Source of the DNA: Anthostomella pinea
Taxonomy: Eukaryota > Ascomycota > Sordariomycetes > Xylariales > Xylariaceae
DNA length: 64,000 bases
Direction: 5' to 3'
Assembly (NCBI GenBank): GCA_963556695.1
Contig: CAUWAG010000020.1
Location: forward strand, 5,208,001 to 5,272,000
Shown: piece by piece, positions 53,115 through 62,982 of the stretch
Position numbering within the stretch: position 1 is the first letter of the stretch
Layout of the letters: every line of letters begins with the position of its first letter
Notes under the pieces: model-generated
Told to the model about the DNA's origin: nothing
Databases searched by the model: none
What the model saw: the letters and a program-made list of their open reading frames with translations, nothing else
Translations under genes and position numbers: made by a program

Positions 53115-53705
53115 TCACGCAGTGGTAGTGAGCTATATGTTACCTTCGTCAGTACCCAATCATTCCATCACTGCCAAGAACTCGTGTTGACTCACCTGCC
53201 ACGTATCAATCACAACATAGCCCGTCCCGCTCCTCAATATCCCAACGGCGAGCACGTTATTGACCCAGTAATAATCCGCATTTCCGGTCTCAAAGGTGAC
53301 GCGTAGATGAGTAGTATTGTCCGGCTGCAGGGGACCATTGGTCTGGATGAAGATATTCGCGCCGTCGTCCGTCTGCAGCTGATAGCGCGAGTCTGGGCTG
53401 AAGGTCCCATTTCGATCTGCTAGGCCCCAGTCGGCGCCCACGTTGAGAACGTTGCCTGTGAGCCGGGTTAGATTCGCTCATTCCGGAATGGGTGGAATGT
53501 CATGTTACTGACCAGACAGCTTCGGGCCCGAGAACGTTCCGCCTGTGATCGGGATTACGATCCGCGTTCCCTTCGGACCGAGACCGACATCGATGGCGTC
53601 TCCGAGAGTGACATTGACGGTGTAAAGATATGCCAGTCCAGGCGGTGCTGGGTCTGCCAGCACCAGCTGCAGAAAAGCAATGACAAAGATCGCAAGGGAA
53701 CGCAT
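53115..53705 (-). CDS. Secreted DUF3237-family protein
   Basis: Exons 53705-53513, 53455-53196 and 53132-53115 give 156 residues; introns are 57 bp (GTCAGT donor) and 63 bp (GTGAGT donor, ATATAG acceptor). If the last intron is retained, the protein instead ends with VSQHEFLAVME. The signal peptide is MRSLAIFVIAFLQLVLA. The DUF3237 core shows VIPITGGTFSGPKLSGNVL across junction 1, GADWG, DSRYQLQTDDGANIFIQTNG and DYYWVNNVLAVGI. An upstream in-frame ATG at 53726 would only lengthen the N-terminus. DUF3237 is a barrel-like domain of unknown function, often secreted in fungi. Its neighbours (secreted peptide, amidase relic) are accessory genes. Confidence 0.85.
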
Positions 53706-53726
53706 GCTCGAAAACGGACAGATCAT

Positions 53727-54169
53727 GTGCAGGTACAGGATGCAGAATGTAAACCAGATGAACTTCAGCGGATTAGGGGTATAACGTTACGGTTCCCCTT
53801 ATTATGTATACACTTGCCTATACGTGACCCCGGTTATGATCAACTCCCGAGGATCAACTCCCGAGCTTCCCCCGCATCGACGATCAAGATGAGGTTGCAA
53901 TGAAGATGGAATCGCGTGATGCAGATCGGAAGGGATCTCGAAAGGGCAGGACGTCCTCGAACCATGGTCGGGTGTGCATCAATATGGATCTGCCTACCGG
54001 TAAATGCAAGCGGGATTGCGGCTGTGAGTTGTCTCTCTACTAACCCCTTACTTTCTCGTCTGGTATTCTTGGCCTCAAGATTTCTGAATGTCCGCGCCGG
54101 CCTCCTTCCATCTTCCTCATTCCACTGACTTCAAATGACACTGGCCCAACCTAGGAACTGTGATGCTCC
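53727..54169. other. Intergenic, no supported gene
   Basis: Presumed promoter of the DUF3237 gene and 3' flank of the amidase relic. Contains a short perfect tandem GATCAACTCCCGAG near 53838-53865. Confidence 0.45.
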
Positions 54170-55231
54170 CTAGGCAGTCTGCTGAAGTGAAAGACCCATG
54201 TGCATGCCATCATAATTGTTTAGGTCGACAGAACTCCAGTTGACCGGATAGCCAGCCTCAGCGACGTATTGTTCATCGATATTGGGCCGGTCGCAGAACA
54301 AGGCGTCGATGCCGTTCTCGCTGGTCTGCTTTTGGCCATGCGAACGGCAATCTTGCATGCCCCGTCCCTCATGCGTTTCTGCTGGGCTTTCTCATAGAGA
54401 TTGACATGTCCTCCCCAGAAAGCTGAGACCGTAGTTGGTGCTTCCCCGTCTGCGCCGTCATTCTACTCTTCATACCTGATGGCATCCTGGATATTCCTAT
54501 CGGTCTCGTGTAGGCTACGTAGGTAGGGGGTGAGACCGCTCTTGGCGTCTACCTGGACCACTGTCCACTCTCAACGCCCTGAATCAGCATGTTCCGATTG
54601 CACGTGACATGCTAGACAACCGTGTTTTGGCGTGACGAAAAAAAATATGGGCTCATGCCTTCCCATGGCTTGTCATATCCGAAAGCAACGTTCTTGCAAG
54701 CAGGAGGTGTCAGAGCCCAGCACCGACTGATTGGAAGCCCAAAACGAACGCCATTGGAAGCATATGATACTGTAAAAAATCCAGTGTGGGGGACATTTTG
54801 CTTCATGAAAAACCCGTCGTGAACCGACACTCAATATCCTCAACAACCCAAGCGAGGGTAGTGGAGAGAGAGCAAAGCGTCAGCCACTGTTCTACCAGTT
54901 GGACTATCCTCACTGATGGGCAACATATCACTCCGGCTCTGGACGTCAGCCCGACCTTCGGTCTAATGCCAGGACCGATGATGGATGTACCGCTCGGATC
55001 CTAAAGCACGAGGTACGAGTTCGCGGACACGGCTGCAGCAGACCCTGGAGTGGAACCAGATGGACTCTTCTGGAAGTCGCATGGATTACTGGCTTCTCCA
55101 GCCCTGGGATTGTCGCCATTTGATATTTGCATGGATCTCCAGAGACGCTGTTCACTCATCTTGGCGTGTCCAAGAGTGAGAGTACCGAAATTGCCTGCTT
55201 GAGCCTTGGTGTCCCAATAGACCCCTGTCAA
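54170..55231 (-). pseudogene. Amidase-signature family pseudogene
   Basis: Minus-strand fragments in several frames follow the order of an amidase (GatA-like) enzyme, which hydrolyses amides with a Ser-Ser-Lys triad. The fragments are LTLGHAKMSEQ (about 55170), then SPSGSTPGSAAAVSAN (the Ser/Gly-rich signature, about 55040), then RPKVGLTSRAGVIC (about 54950). GVRFGLPISRCW follows near 54740. The C-terminal end is QYVAEAGYPVNWSSVDLNN and DGMHMGLSLQQTA, finishing at a stop at 54170. Frameshifts and stops separate them, and the N-terminal third was not found convincingly. It is non-functional as read. The family call rests on motif order. Confidence 0.75.
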
Positions 55232-55794
55232 GCCACTGATGCAACCTCACCTGCGTCATGCCGTCCCAGCGATTTGCTGGATGTAACCCCGAATCCAGGT
55301 CTTGTTGCAACGTGGAGCAACTTCCTTGGCCGCTTCCAAGAATCGGTACAGCTTCTGTGCGCCATGGAATCACCGTGCATGTGTGAATGGCTTCAGGAAC
55401 CGACCTAAGACCTGCTTTGGTACAGCGGGCAGGGGGCAGCGTGGGAGGTCCCTCGTGGATATGCGCGCGCACCCGTTTGGGGTGGCACCTCGCAGCAAGC
55501 CCTGTCTTCGGTAGTTTCAAGGCATTGTCGCGGCATTGTCGACCACAACAACAAGTGTCTGTACGCCAGCAGGATGAACTCTTTCATCGTCACCGGGTTC
55601 CTTAAGGCCGAGTAACGTCTACAAAGGGGGAGCTGAACCCCTAAATCACGATACCATCTTCTCTGCTCATCAACACCAGCACCAGCACCAACTCCAAGCC
55701 TCCCACCTCCAGTAACTCAAGAAGTCCCAGCTTCGCTCACTCGTCTCCAAGCACACTGTCTCATACAACTCCAATTTCACTTCAACCCTTCAAG
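55232..55794. other. Intergenic, no supported intact gene
   Basis: The first part may hold more N-terminal amidase debris on the minus strand. The last 150 bp form a C/A-rich leader for the next gene. Confidence 0.4.
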
Positions 55795-56375
55795 ATGAGC
55801 TCCTACGACAACAACGACTCCTCCAACATGTCTAGCGGCAACGGTAAGCCGGCAGCTTAAATCAACCCCATAAAAGCAAAAAATCATCATACTGAACAAA
55901 TGTCACAGACAGCTACGGAAACAACAGCTCGTCCAACGAGGGATAAGACAGCTACGGCAGCAGCCGAGGCGGGAACGACGACTCGTACGGGAGCCGCAAC
56001 GACGACTCTTCCTCCAGGGATCGCAGTAACGAGGGCTCTTACGGCAGCGGCAGCGGCAATGACAACGAGAGCTCGTCTTACGGAAACAGCAACGAAGGAT
56101 CCTCCTCGTTCGGCAACAGCAACAGCGACAGCAACGACAACGATCGCTCTTCGTATGGTGACAGCAACTCCAACTCCAACTCGTCCTCCTACGACAACGA
56201 GAACGGGTCTAGTGGTCGCGAGGAGTCCAGCAAGGGTGGCAGCGGCGGCGCCAGTGGCATGATAGGCTCTATGCTGGGTGGCGGCAAGGAGAGCGGGTCC
56301 GGCAATGGCCAGGGAGAGGACTTTACTGACAAGCTGATTGACGGCGCGGCCAGCTATGCGAAGAAGCAGTGGTAG
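55795..56375 (+). CDS. Asn/Ser/Gly-rich low-complexity protein, in-frame TAA
   Basis: Exon 1 55795-55843 (MSSYDNNDSSNMSSGN) and exon 2 from 55909 are joined across a 65-bp intron (GTAAGC, TCACAG). The downstream frame encodes repeats of the SYG/NNSS/SNEG type, then a Gly-rich stretch and a folded-looking C-terminus (EDFTDKLIDGAASYAKKQW) ending at TAG 56373-56375. That resembles fungal stress-induced N/S/G-rich proteins. One in-frame stop, TAA at 55944-55946, follows SSSNEG after 28 codons, while the frame is open for 142 codons beyond it. Options are a recent null mutation, an alternative splice that skips it, or an assembly error. The strong protein-level pattern after the stop argues that the full frame was functional very recently. 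Confidence 0.65.
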
Positions 56376-56654
56376 ACGGTCTGAAGTGCTGCTAGATTGC
56401 TAAGTGAGATATAATGGTATTTGTTGGATCCATGTGATTCCATAGTCAAATTAGATAAGAGATTAGATACCAGATTGTGAGGTCACTTAGCCAGACCTGC
56501 GAGTCCAGCTAGACCTCCCAAACCAACTGATCAGCAACATCATGACCTTGACCCAATACTCGAGTATTACAATTGATCGTTCAAGCCTGTTCCAACAGTC
56601 TTAATGTCTAATTGAGAATACTTCATCTGTAAAGTTGACTGTCCTGATCAGCCT
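56376..56654. other. Intergenic between convergent genes
   Basis: The 3' flanks of the low-complexity gene and the DUF2278 gene. Nothing recognisable is seen. Confidence 0.4.
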
Positions 56655-57426
56655 CTAGCTGCTCGTAGTCGTCGAAGCCGTGCCCTTAGCAACCTGCGCC
56701 AACGGCTGCGCTCCGCTGTCCGGCGCTCCAGTCTGGTCGTTCGTCGGCACTTTCTGATCTGCAAATGCCAAGAACACCGCCTCGAAGTGAGCAGCGGTCG
56801 TCGCATCGCCGGAGTAGTGAAAGATCACGGCACCTGCAGTTACGCAACAATGTCAGCCGCGAACACTCCCAAGACTTCGAAACGTCTGACGGGCTTCTCA
56901 ACTCACCATCCGAGCCCACCGCATTGCCGAAGCTGGCGTCGTTTCCCTGGTTCATGTGTATATCATGGATTCCCGTCTCATAGCTCGACCCAAAGCAATA
57001 CACTACCGCCTTGGCCGCGATAGCATCATCGAGGATCGGCTTCAGCTGGTCCAATATATCGTTGTTTGCCCCAGCTTCATTGTTCGGCAGCACCCTTCCT
57101 TGGCTCAAATCTAACAATGCCGGCTTCGTGCGAATGTAGTCAAGAGAGAGGTTCGTCCCCGCGCCATCGGTCTTGGTGACCTGGTGAAAGCCCTCTGGAA
57201 GTGCGGTCAGGCTCTTGGTGATCGGATGGTTCCATGTACGGTGCAACCAGTACACGAGATCCTTGTCGTCGCTGGTGGAGGCAACGTTGATCTCTGCTTC
57301 TCTTGTTGTGCCAGAGCCGTCAGAGAACTTGAGGGTGACGTGAGGAGTCTTGTCTTGCTGGAGGGTTTGTGCGGTGTAGCTCGTTGGCGTGCCTTTCCAG
57401 ACGCCGTAGTCTTTGATTGACGACAT
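56655..57426 (-). CDS. DUF2278-family protein
   Basis: Exon 1 57426-56907 and exon 2 56833-56655 (73-bp intron, GTGAGT donor, CTGCAG acceptor) give 232 residues. The start MSSIKDYGVWKG is typical for the family. It continues with the conserved DIHMNQGN motif, then GNAVGSDG joined across the intron to AVIFHYSGD. The C-terminal residues after AVFLAFADQ are Ser/Thr/Gly-rich and variable. There is no signal peptide. DUF2278 proteins are found in bacteria and fungi and their activity is unknown to me. Splicing restores the expected family ending, whereas read-through would give an unrelated Cys/Arg-rich tail. Confidence 0.88.
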
Positions 57427-58601
57427 CTTGCCTACGATGAACAGCTCCGGAAACCTGGGATGGAATCAAGTTACAGGATGAGCTCCAAAGTTGTGCTGCT
57501 AGCATGCTAGAGTGGGAAAGAGAGAAGGTACTTATAGGAGTCGATCATACTGTGTCCCGTGCCAGGTCTCGGGGCTGCAGGAGACCGAGACGCAGCAGTG
57601 GGGAGTATGTGCGACATATAGATGGGCGTGACGCCAGACTCGGCCATGATTGGTGCATCGTGCTTTGTGATGGTCGGCATTGACTCGGGTATGCCATAAA
57701 TATAGCTGGTGGAGCTGCAGTGGGTGTTTTGAAGAGGAGGTTGGTGACGTACGCGCCCACATGAGCTTGAGCACTGCGCGGCTGGTCCCGTCTGATCTCC
57801 TGGCTCGGCCGAATGCTGGTGCATGTCTTCTACCTCACCTCTCCGACATTCACTCACATCTTATATATCGACCAAAGCTTTGAGCAGGGTAGCCATTGAG
57901 TATTCGGCACAGCTGTTCCGTTGCTTGTCCTGGTGTCTGTCACCTTTTGTAAAAGTCCGACCTCACCACGTTTTGGCGAGTTCCGCCACCCCCAATGTCG
58001 CTAGACGATGTTTGCTGAAGCAGACGTACCGCGACTTCATCTCGGGATGTCATATCTCAAGCCCACTTTGGCCCAGCCCAGCAAGCTCCCGGCGGTGAGA
58101 GCGTGACTTATCTGAGCGCAGAAGAGACTGGAAGAGCTATGCCATGGCCGCTGTGGCTCAGAGAGGTGGAGGCAAGCGCTCTGTATGTGAACTCGGCATG
58201 ATCGTTTAGGATTGTACATCAGTTGAGAGAACACTGCCGTCATGATCATTCCCCAGTCCTTTCTGGATTCTACTCTATCATACTCGAACTCTGCAGCTTA
58301 CCACGTGAGGGACGGACTGAGACGAGGGTAGTGCGCTGCTCGATCTCATTGCTAGAACATGCTTCTCGTGCCTTTCATTGTGTCACACTCATGACGTCTG
58401 GCAAAACTCGCTGAAAGTGGACGACATCCATTGATTAAGCTCATCTAACCTTCGAAGCCTGTCGCCATCATCAGGTCTCGCAAGTTTCAGACTGTGCTTT
58501 CCCCAGTTCATTTCAACTTGACCATATCCCCTTCCTCCGCCCCTTCGATGGCCGCCAACCTGAACGTGCCATCTGTCGTTCTATAACACCCTACCACCCT
58601 G
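57427..58601. other. Intergenic, no supported gene
   Basis: Upstream of the DUF2278 gene and downstream of the RTA1 gene. Short frames here lack any recognisable features. Confidence 0.4.
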
Positions 58602-59661
58602 TCAGACCGGTTGCACCTCCACATGCGACGAGACTTCTGATTCATCCTGGAGAACTTTACGTCTGGGCGTGTATATGATTCGGCTGGGATGGTAGACATT
58701 GAATAGGACAGTCACGGCCACCATCAACTGAGCGTCGAAAACATATAGGAAAACTTCGTTGGCCATGAGGAGGCCACTACTTCCCGACAGGTACTCGGCA
58801 ACTCGAAAGATAGACCGCACCAGGATCAACGCGGATCCGGCAAAGAGCAGCCACAAGTAGCGCTGCCAGGGGAACTCGGCGCTCCGTGAGGCGGCTGTGG
58901 GCTGCTGGATGATGCGGCGATAGAACAACCCCGCGACGGCGACGAAGACTCCGAAGGCAGCAAGCTGCATGAAAAGCGCGCTGATGATGATGTCTTCTCC
59001 TGCGTTGTACATAGACTCCGTGTCTGCCGTGGCGAGCATGGCTCCGCCGGCTATCTGCATCAGGATTGAGATGACATCGATCGTGACGAAAATCTTCGAC
59101 ATCCAATTTACGGGGATGAAGGAAAGGTGCTCGCCGCCCACCAGTCGGATCAGTCGGCCAAGGATCATGTAGATGGATGCTGCCATCAGAGCTGGTCCGA
59201 TAAGAATGAAGACGGTTTGGAGGACTGCAACAGTTCAGTCAGCAACTGTTTCCGTATAAGGTGTGATGAATAATATCTGAAAATACAGAGTGGCTTCTGA
59301 TGAAGTGAGAATCGGCGGAGACATGATACGAGGGTAACAAGTCCCCCCCCTTACGGTCGAAAAGCTCGAAAAACATTAAATCATGTCGTCTATTAGGGAG
59401 TCACTCACTGTAAGTCCCACCAGACCAGTCCGGCGTCTCATTGCTCGACATGATCCGTCCACCATAGCCGATGGCTTCGACGATCCCCCCAATGACGAAC
59501 GGGATGAAATACCAAGTTCTGTATCGTGCCAGCTGGAAGGCATGGACTAGAGTATTGATGGCGAACAGAGCAACGAAAACTGCAGCGGCTGCGAGGGAGG
59601 GATGGTAACGGTAGAACACGAAGCCGGATTCTCCCTCTCGGATCTCTAGTGCTCCGGACAT
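58602..59661 (-). CDS. RTA1-like seven-transmembrane protein (lipid-translocating exporter family)
   Basis: Exon 1 59661-59409 and exon 2 59224-58602 give 291 residues; the 184-bp intron (GTGAGT donor, TTGCAG acceptor) is longer than others here. The fungal RTA1 family is linked to resistance to 7-aminocholesterol and azoles and to lipid translocation (Rta1, Rsb1). Features: FYRYHPSLAAAAVFVALFAI (TM1), RTWYFIPFVIGGIVEAIGYGGR (TM2), the junction Y-ILQTVFILIGPALMAASIYMILGR (TM3), then TM4-TM7 including FRVAEYLSGSSGLLMANE and FLYVFDAQLM. A hydrophilic acidic tail ends SSHVEVQPV. Seven hydrophobic segments are visible. Substrate unknown. Confidence 0.9.
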
Positions 59662-60746
59662 ATTGGGAGATCATGTATTGCTTGAGCTTCTGAACGGTGT
59701 GTGTCCAGACAGTCGTGAATACCTGGCTAAGGGGGTCGGAGTTGTTGGTGCGTGTGTTAGTTGGCTGGTAAATGGAGTTCTCGGAAAACGGATTCGAATA
59801 GAAAGATGATGCTGAATGCAAGAAGGCATGGCTCAGGGCCGTCGAGCATCGGTTATATACCACCAAGGTCGCTGGGCTATTGTACACGATGCTCACAGTC
59901 GCTGGTATCGGGCGAGAATCGCCGCTTCGTCCTTCGTGGCTTGCGCCTCTCCTTGCTTACTATGTTAGCCAAGCTGCGCCGAACGTTCCCTTCATAACGA
60001 GCCCTTCCAGGTGGTTTAGAGGGCCGCATCGCATAAGGCGAATCTAATAGGGTGAATACCAAGCTGGGCGTAGAGGCTTAGCGTGGTCTGCACACGTCTA
60101 GAAACCCAATACCGCCAGCTGAATTTCACTCCATAGGTACTTGGTAATCACATCACTGTCACATTCTCCCATGAAATGACTATGGATCCAAAGATGGTCT
60201 CGTGAAAGGTGAATGCCGAAAATCCTTGATGTGGCGGAGCGAGATATGTTGCGGAATCCGGACTTTCGAATATTCAATCTAAGCCCCTGAGCATTCTCCG
60301 CAACGCGCAATATGGCCTTGCACTCAAAGACTTCTGCCTTGGTAATAATTAAAATCATGATATATAACGCAGATGTACAAGTTGACACGAGCCGTGGCCT
60401 CCCTCGTCTCTCTCTCCAACTCCAAGACAGGTGTTTGGCACACTAATTCCACGAGCCCCTATCCGCACCCTCGGCGGAACCTACTTAGGTCGGTATAGTC
60501 GTTTAATGTGCACAGAGCAGGACTTTTGACATCAAGAGCACGAGCTTTGCACACGAACTGCCACAAGAGAGGCACGGCCATCTTGTTGATTAGCTGAATA
60601 CGAGGTCAGATCCAGATCATCAAAGTACCAGCTACACCCAGCTGTTGCGCGACCCGATCCTACTTTGCCGGCGAGTACTCCAACACCGAACCATGTTTCA
60701 ATGCCGTAACCTCCTCCGGCGTCTTCAACCTCTTCAGCTCAGCAAC
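59662..60746. other. Intergenic, no supported gene
   Basis: A minus-strand open frame at 60098-60388 exists but I cannot link it to a family. The rest shows no coding sequence. Confidence 0.4.
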
Positions 60747-61994
60747 CTAATCCCAATACACGCTCGCATGCCTCAAGTACGCCGCCCACGTGCCCGGCTT
60801 TGCGTCAACATGATCGCCCGCGGCATTGCTCAGCTTCCAATAGTGCGCCAACGCGCCGCCAGCGACATACTTATTGATCGCGCCAGTTGGGAGTTTCAGG
60901 CAAAAGCCACGCGTAACGATGTCCGTTACGAGTGTCGCCGTCTCCTTGTGCAGCTCCATTTCTTCCTCATTAGTGATGACCGACGCGTCTACAGGCAACG
61001 CCAGCATCCTGGCGCCTCGCTCGCCATCAAATCCGGTATATTGATCGACAATCATGGCGTCCGATAGCATATCCAGGGTGAAGCACTTCTCCCTGAAATA
61101 CTCGGGACCATCCCAGCCCGCCTCCTCGTCCTTGGTGTGCAAGATTGCGGTAATGACAATCCCCTGCGTGAGGTAGTCGGTGACTTCGTCCATGTCGAGC
61201 GGCATCTTTACCCCGTGGAAGCGCATGCCCGTCGACACCTTGATTAGACCGGCGAAAGCGATGAGGGGGTGCTTGTGCATGCCTGCGGAATTGGTTGCGC
61301 CCTCCCAGAGGTGTAGGTACAGCTTGTGCGCGAGTTGCACCAGAGCGTTATTAGCACGACAACCGAAGAAGAAGTTGGTGAGTTGGGCGCTGTCGTCGCC
61401 GCCGTTGCGCATGCAGAAGAACTCGTATGGTGTCTGTGGCGATGCGACGAGGTCCCATACCTGGCCCAGACTATGCAGTAGGATCGTCGAGGGGTCCACG
61501 TATATGCCTCCGTAACGGAGCAGGAGAGGGAAGCGCACGAGGTCCGATTGCCACTGGGGCTTCCAGTCGCCGTCAAGGGTGTTTTCGAGATATGCTGCTG
61601 GCAGGTTTTCGTCTGTGACGAAGTTGCGGGCGTTATTTGGTGAGCCCGGGATTGCATCAACAAGCCGTACTTGCCAGCCGGATTTACCATAGCGACGGTA
61701 CCAGTTGATTAGGTTGCGTTGATTGTAAGCTGGCATGTCGCCGAAGCCAGTGTCCCTGCTAGTGTCAGCAGATTGGTCAAGACTCAGGTGTAGAGTGCCG
61801 TTCGAAGCACTTCCAGACATACATAAGTTCTTCTCGGAAGTCACGGGGTGTGGCTTCCCCGTGAGCTCTTTGACGATGTCCTCATCTGGTCGAAGATCAA
61901 GCTTAGATACGTCAACTGTGATGCAGCCTGTCGGAGGCTCAAAGTCACCGTATGTGCTTCTCATTGTGCTTTTTTCTCTTGAAGTGTTGGTCAC
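60747..61994 (-). CDS. Glycosyltransferase, capsular-polysaccharide-synthesis / GT32-like
   Basis: A single frame of 415 residues. An alternative start at 61964 (MRSTYGDFEPP) would be 405. There is no signal peptide. The central block NLPAAYLEN, then QSDLVRFPLLLRYGGIYVDPSTILLHSL, is the signature of the capsule-synthesis/GT32-type glycosyltransferases, in which the donor-binding acids sit after YGGIY. Here the pattern is D-P-S rather than D-x-D, as in many capsule-type members. Later FFFGCRANNALVQLAH and ALAHYWKLSN fit the family. Similar fungal genes are often in accessory positions and may modify surface glycans. Its neighbour is the RTA1 gene on the same strand, without a known functional link. 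Confidence 0.82.
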   Translation of the reverse strand: MTNTSREKSTMRSTYGDFEPPTGCITVDVSKLDLRPDEDIVKELTGKPHPVTSEKNLCMSGSASNGTLHLSLDQSADTSRDTGFGDMPAYNQRNLINWYRRYGKSGWQVRLVDAIPGSPNNARNFVTDENLPAAYLENTLDGDWKPQWQSDLVRFPLLLRYGGIYVDPSTILLHSLGQVWDLVASPQTPYEFFCMRNGGDDSAQLTNFFFGCRANNALVQLAHKLYLHLWEGATNSAGMHKHPLIAFAGLIKVSTGMRFHGVKMPLDMDEVTDYLTQGIVITAILHTKDEEAGWDGPEYFREKCFTLDMLSDAMIVDQYTGFDGERGARMLALPVDASVITNEEEMELHKETATLVTDIVTRGFCLKLPTGAINKYVAGGALAHYWKLSNAAGDHVDAKPGTWAAYLRHASVYWD

Positions 61995-62241
61995 GGGAGA
62001 AACTTGAGGGCACGTCTTCTTTTCAGGCCGATTAAGGGGACATGGAATGCTTTTAAAGCATTACCTCTCGAGCGTTATCAGCCCCTTACATGTAAGCACT
62101 AACATGGACCAACCAACATGCTGACACGATCGACTTTCGCTTTTGCTCCGGCCGCGAAAGCGAGGGAGCCGATGCCTAGCATGGCAAGCATAGATAGCTG
62201 CATGATAAATCGTAGCGTCTCCATATGCTGGGGGTTTCTGC
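61995..62241. other. Intergenic, no supported gene
   Basis: Short upstream region of the glycosyltransferase gene, left of the MITE. Confidence 0.4.
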
Positions 62242-62427
62242 AGGTATCCAGGATGGTAATGGTTAGCAGTTCCACGTGACGGGGACCTTTTGGGCCAGTT
62301 GAAAACACGCAAAGTTCCGATCTACAACTATCCGCAATGGTGATAGGTAAAACTTTACACGATAGGAACTTTCTCGTTAGGTATGTATATTAATAGGAAC
62401 CGCTAACCATTACCATCCTGGATACCT
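62242..62427. mobile_element. MITE, 186 bp, with 32-bp near-perfect terminal inverted repeats
   Basis: The left arm 62242-62273 (AGGTATCCAGGATGGTAATG, then GTTAGCAGTTCC) and right arm 62396-62427 are inverted copies with one mismatch. The interior is A/T-leaning and non-coding. Related single arms are at 51226-51257 and, more diverged, 62498-62526. No clear target duplication is seen. Confidence 0.9.
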
Positions 62428-62497
62428 ATCGAAAGTTTACCAATCCTCGCATTTGTAGCATGGAAAGTACGGACCCCAGAACCCCCAGTAGATGGAG

Positions 62498-62526
62498 CCG
62501 CTACAATTTACCATTCTGGATAACTA
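62498..62526. repeat. Diverged MITE arm
   Basis: GGAGCCGCTACAATTTACCA followed by TTCTGGATA resembles the right arm of the MITE at 62242-62427. It is probably a remnant of another copy. Confidence 0.55.
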
Positions 62527-62527
62527 A

Positions 62528-62982
62528 CTTCTCCTCTTCCGACAAGTCTGCCACAGTCTCGATTCTTTCAAGGATGCTTTGCTTGTTGCCAAGCCCTTGA
62601 AAAGGAGACGGGGCAACACCCAGTGGTGCTGCTAGATTATTTAGTAAAATATAATGGTCGTGATGTTTAATTGAAGATACTTCGTTAAGTTCTCATATAT
62701 GTTCTGCTCATGGGGTGTTCTTCTATGTCATTGTTGCCTTGCTAAGCGTTGCGTTTAAAAGCGCAATGCAGTATTAATTCTAACCTCTAAAAGTCACCAG
62801 TTGCGCCGCAACCCGGCCCGCCTCCCTTGGCCGTTTGCCCTTTCTCCGTTTACCTAGCACTTCAACAGTCACTCTATCATCCAATGTATCCTTCATTACG
62901 ACTCCGTGTTGTCGTCAACGACACATAACGACAATGAAGATAACATCATCACATCACTCGACGTACTAAACCACTTACCAAG
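62528..62982. other. Intergenic, no supported gene
   Basis: The upstream region and leader of the F-box gene. Confidence 0.4.

Noticed and set aside
55900..56262. 120-codon Thr/Ala-rich frame inside the Asn/Ser/Gly-rich gene
   Set aside because: It is the shifted reading of the repetitive AGC/AAC/GAC codons of the real frame, which alone has a conserved-looking C-terminus and a matching upstream exon.
60098..60388. Minus-strand frame resembling a reverse-transcriptase or other conserved fragment
   Set aside because: On inspection it has no RT motif (no YxDD or neighbouring blocks) and no family match that I can defend.
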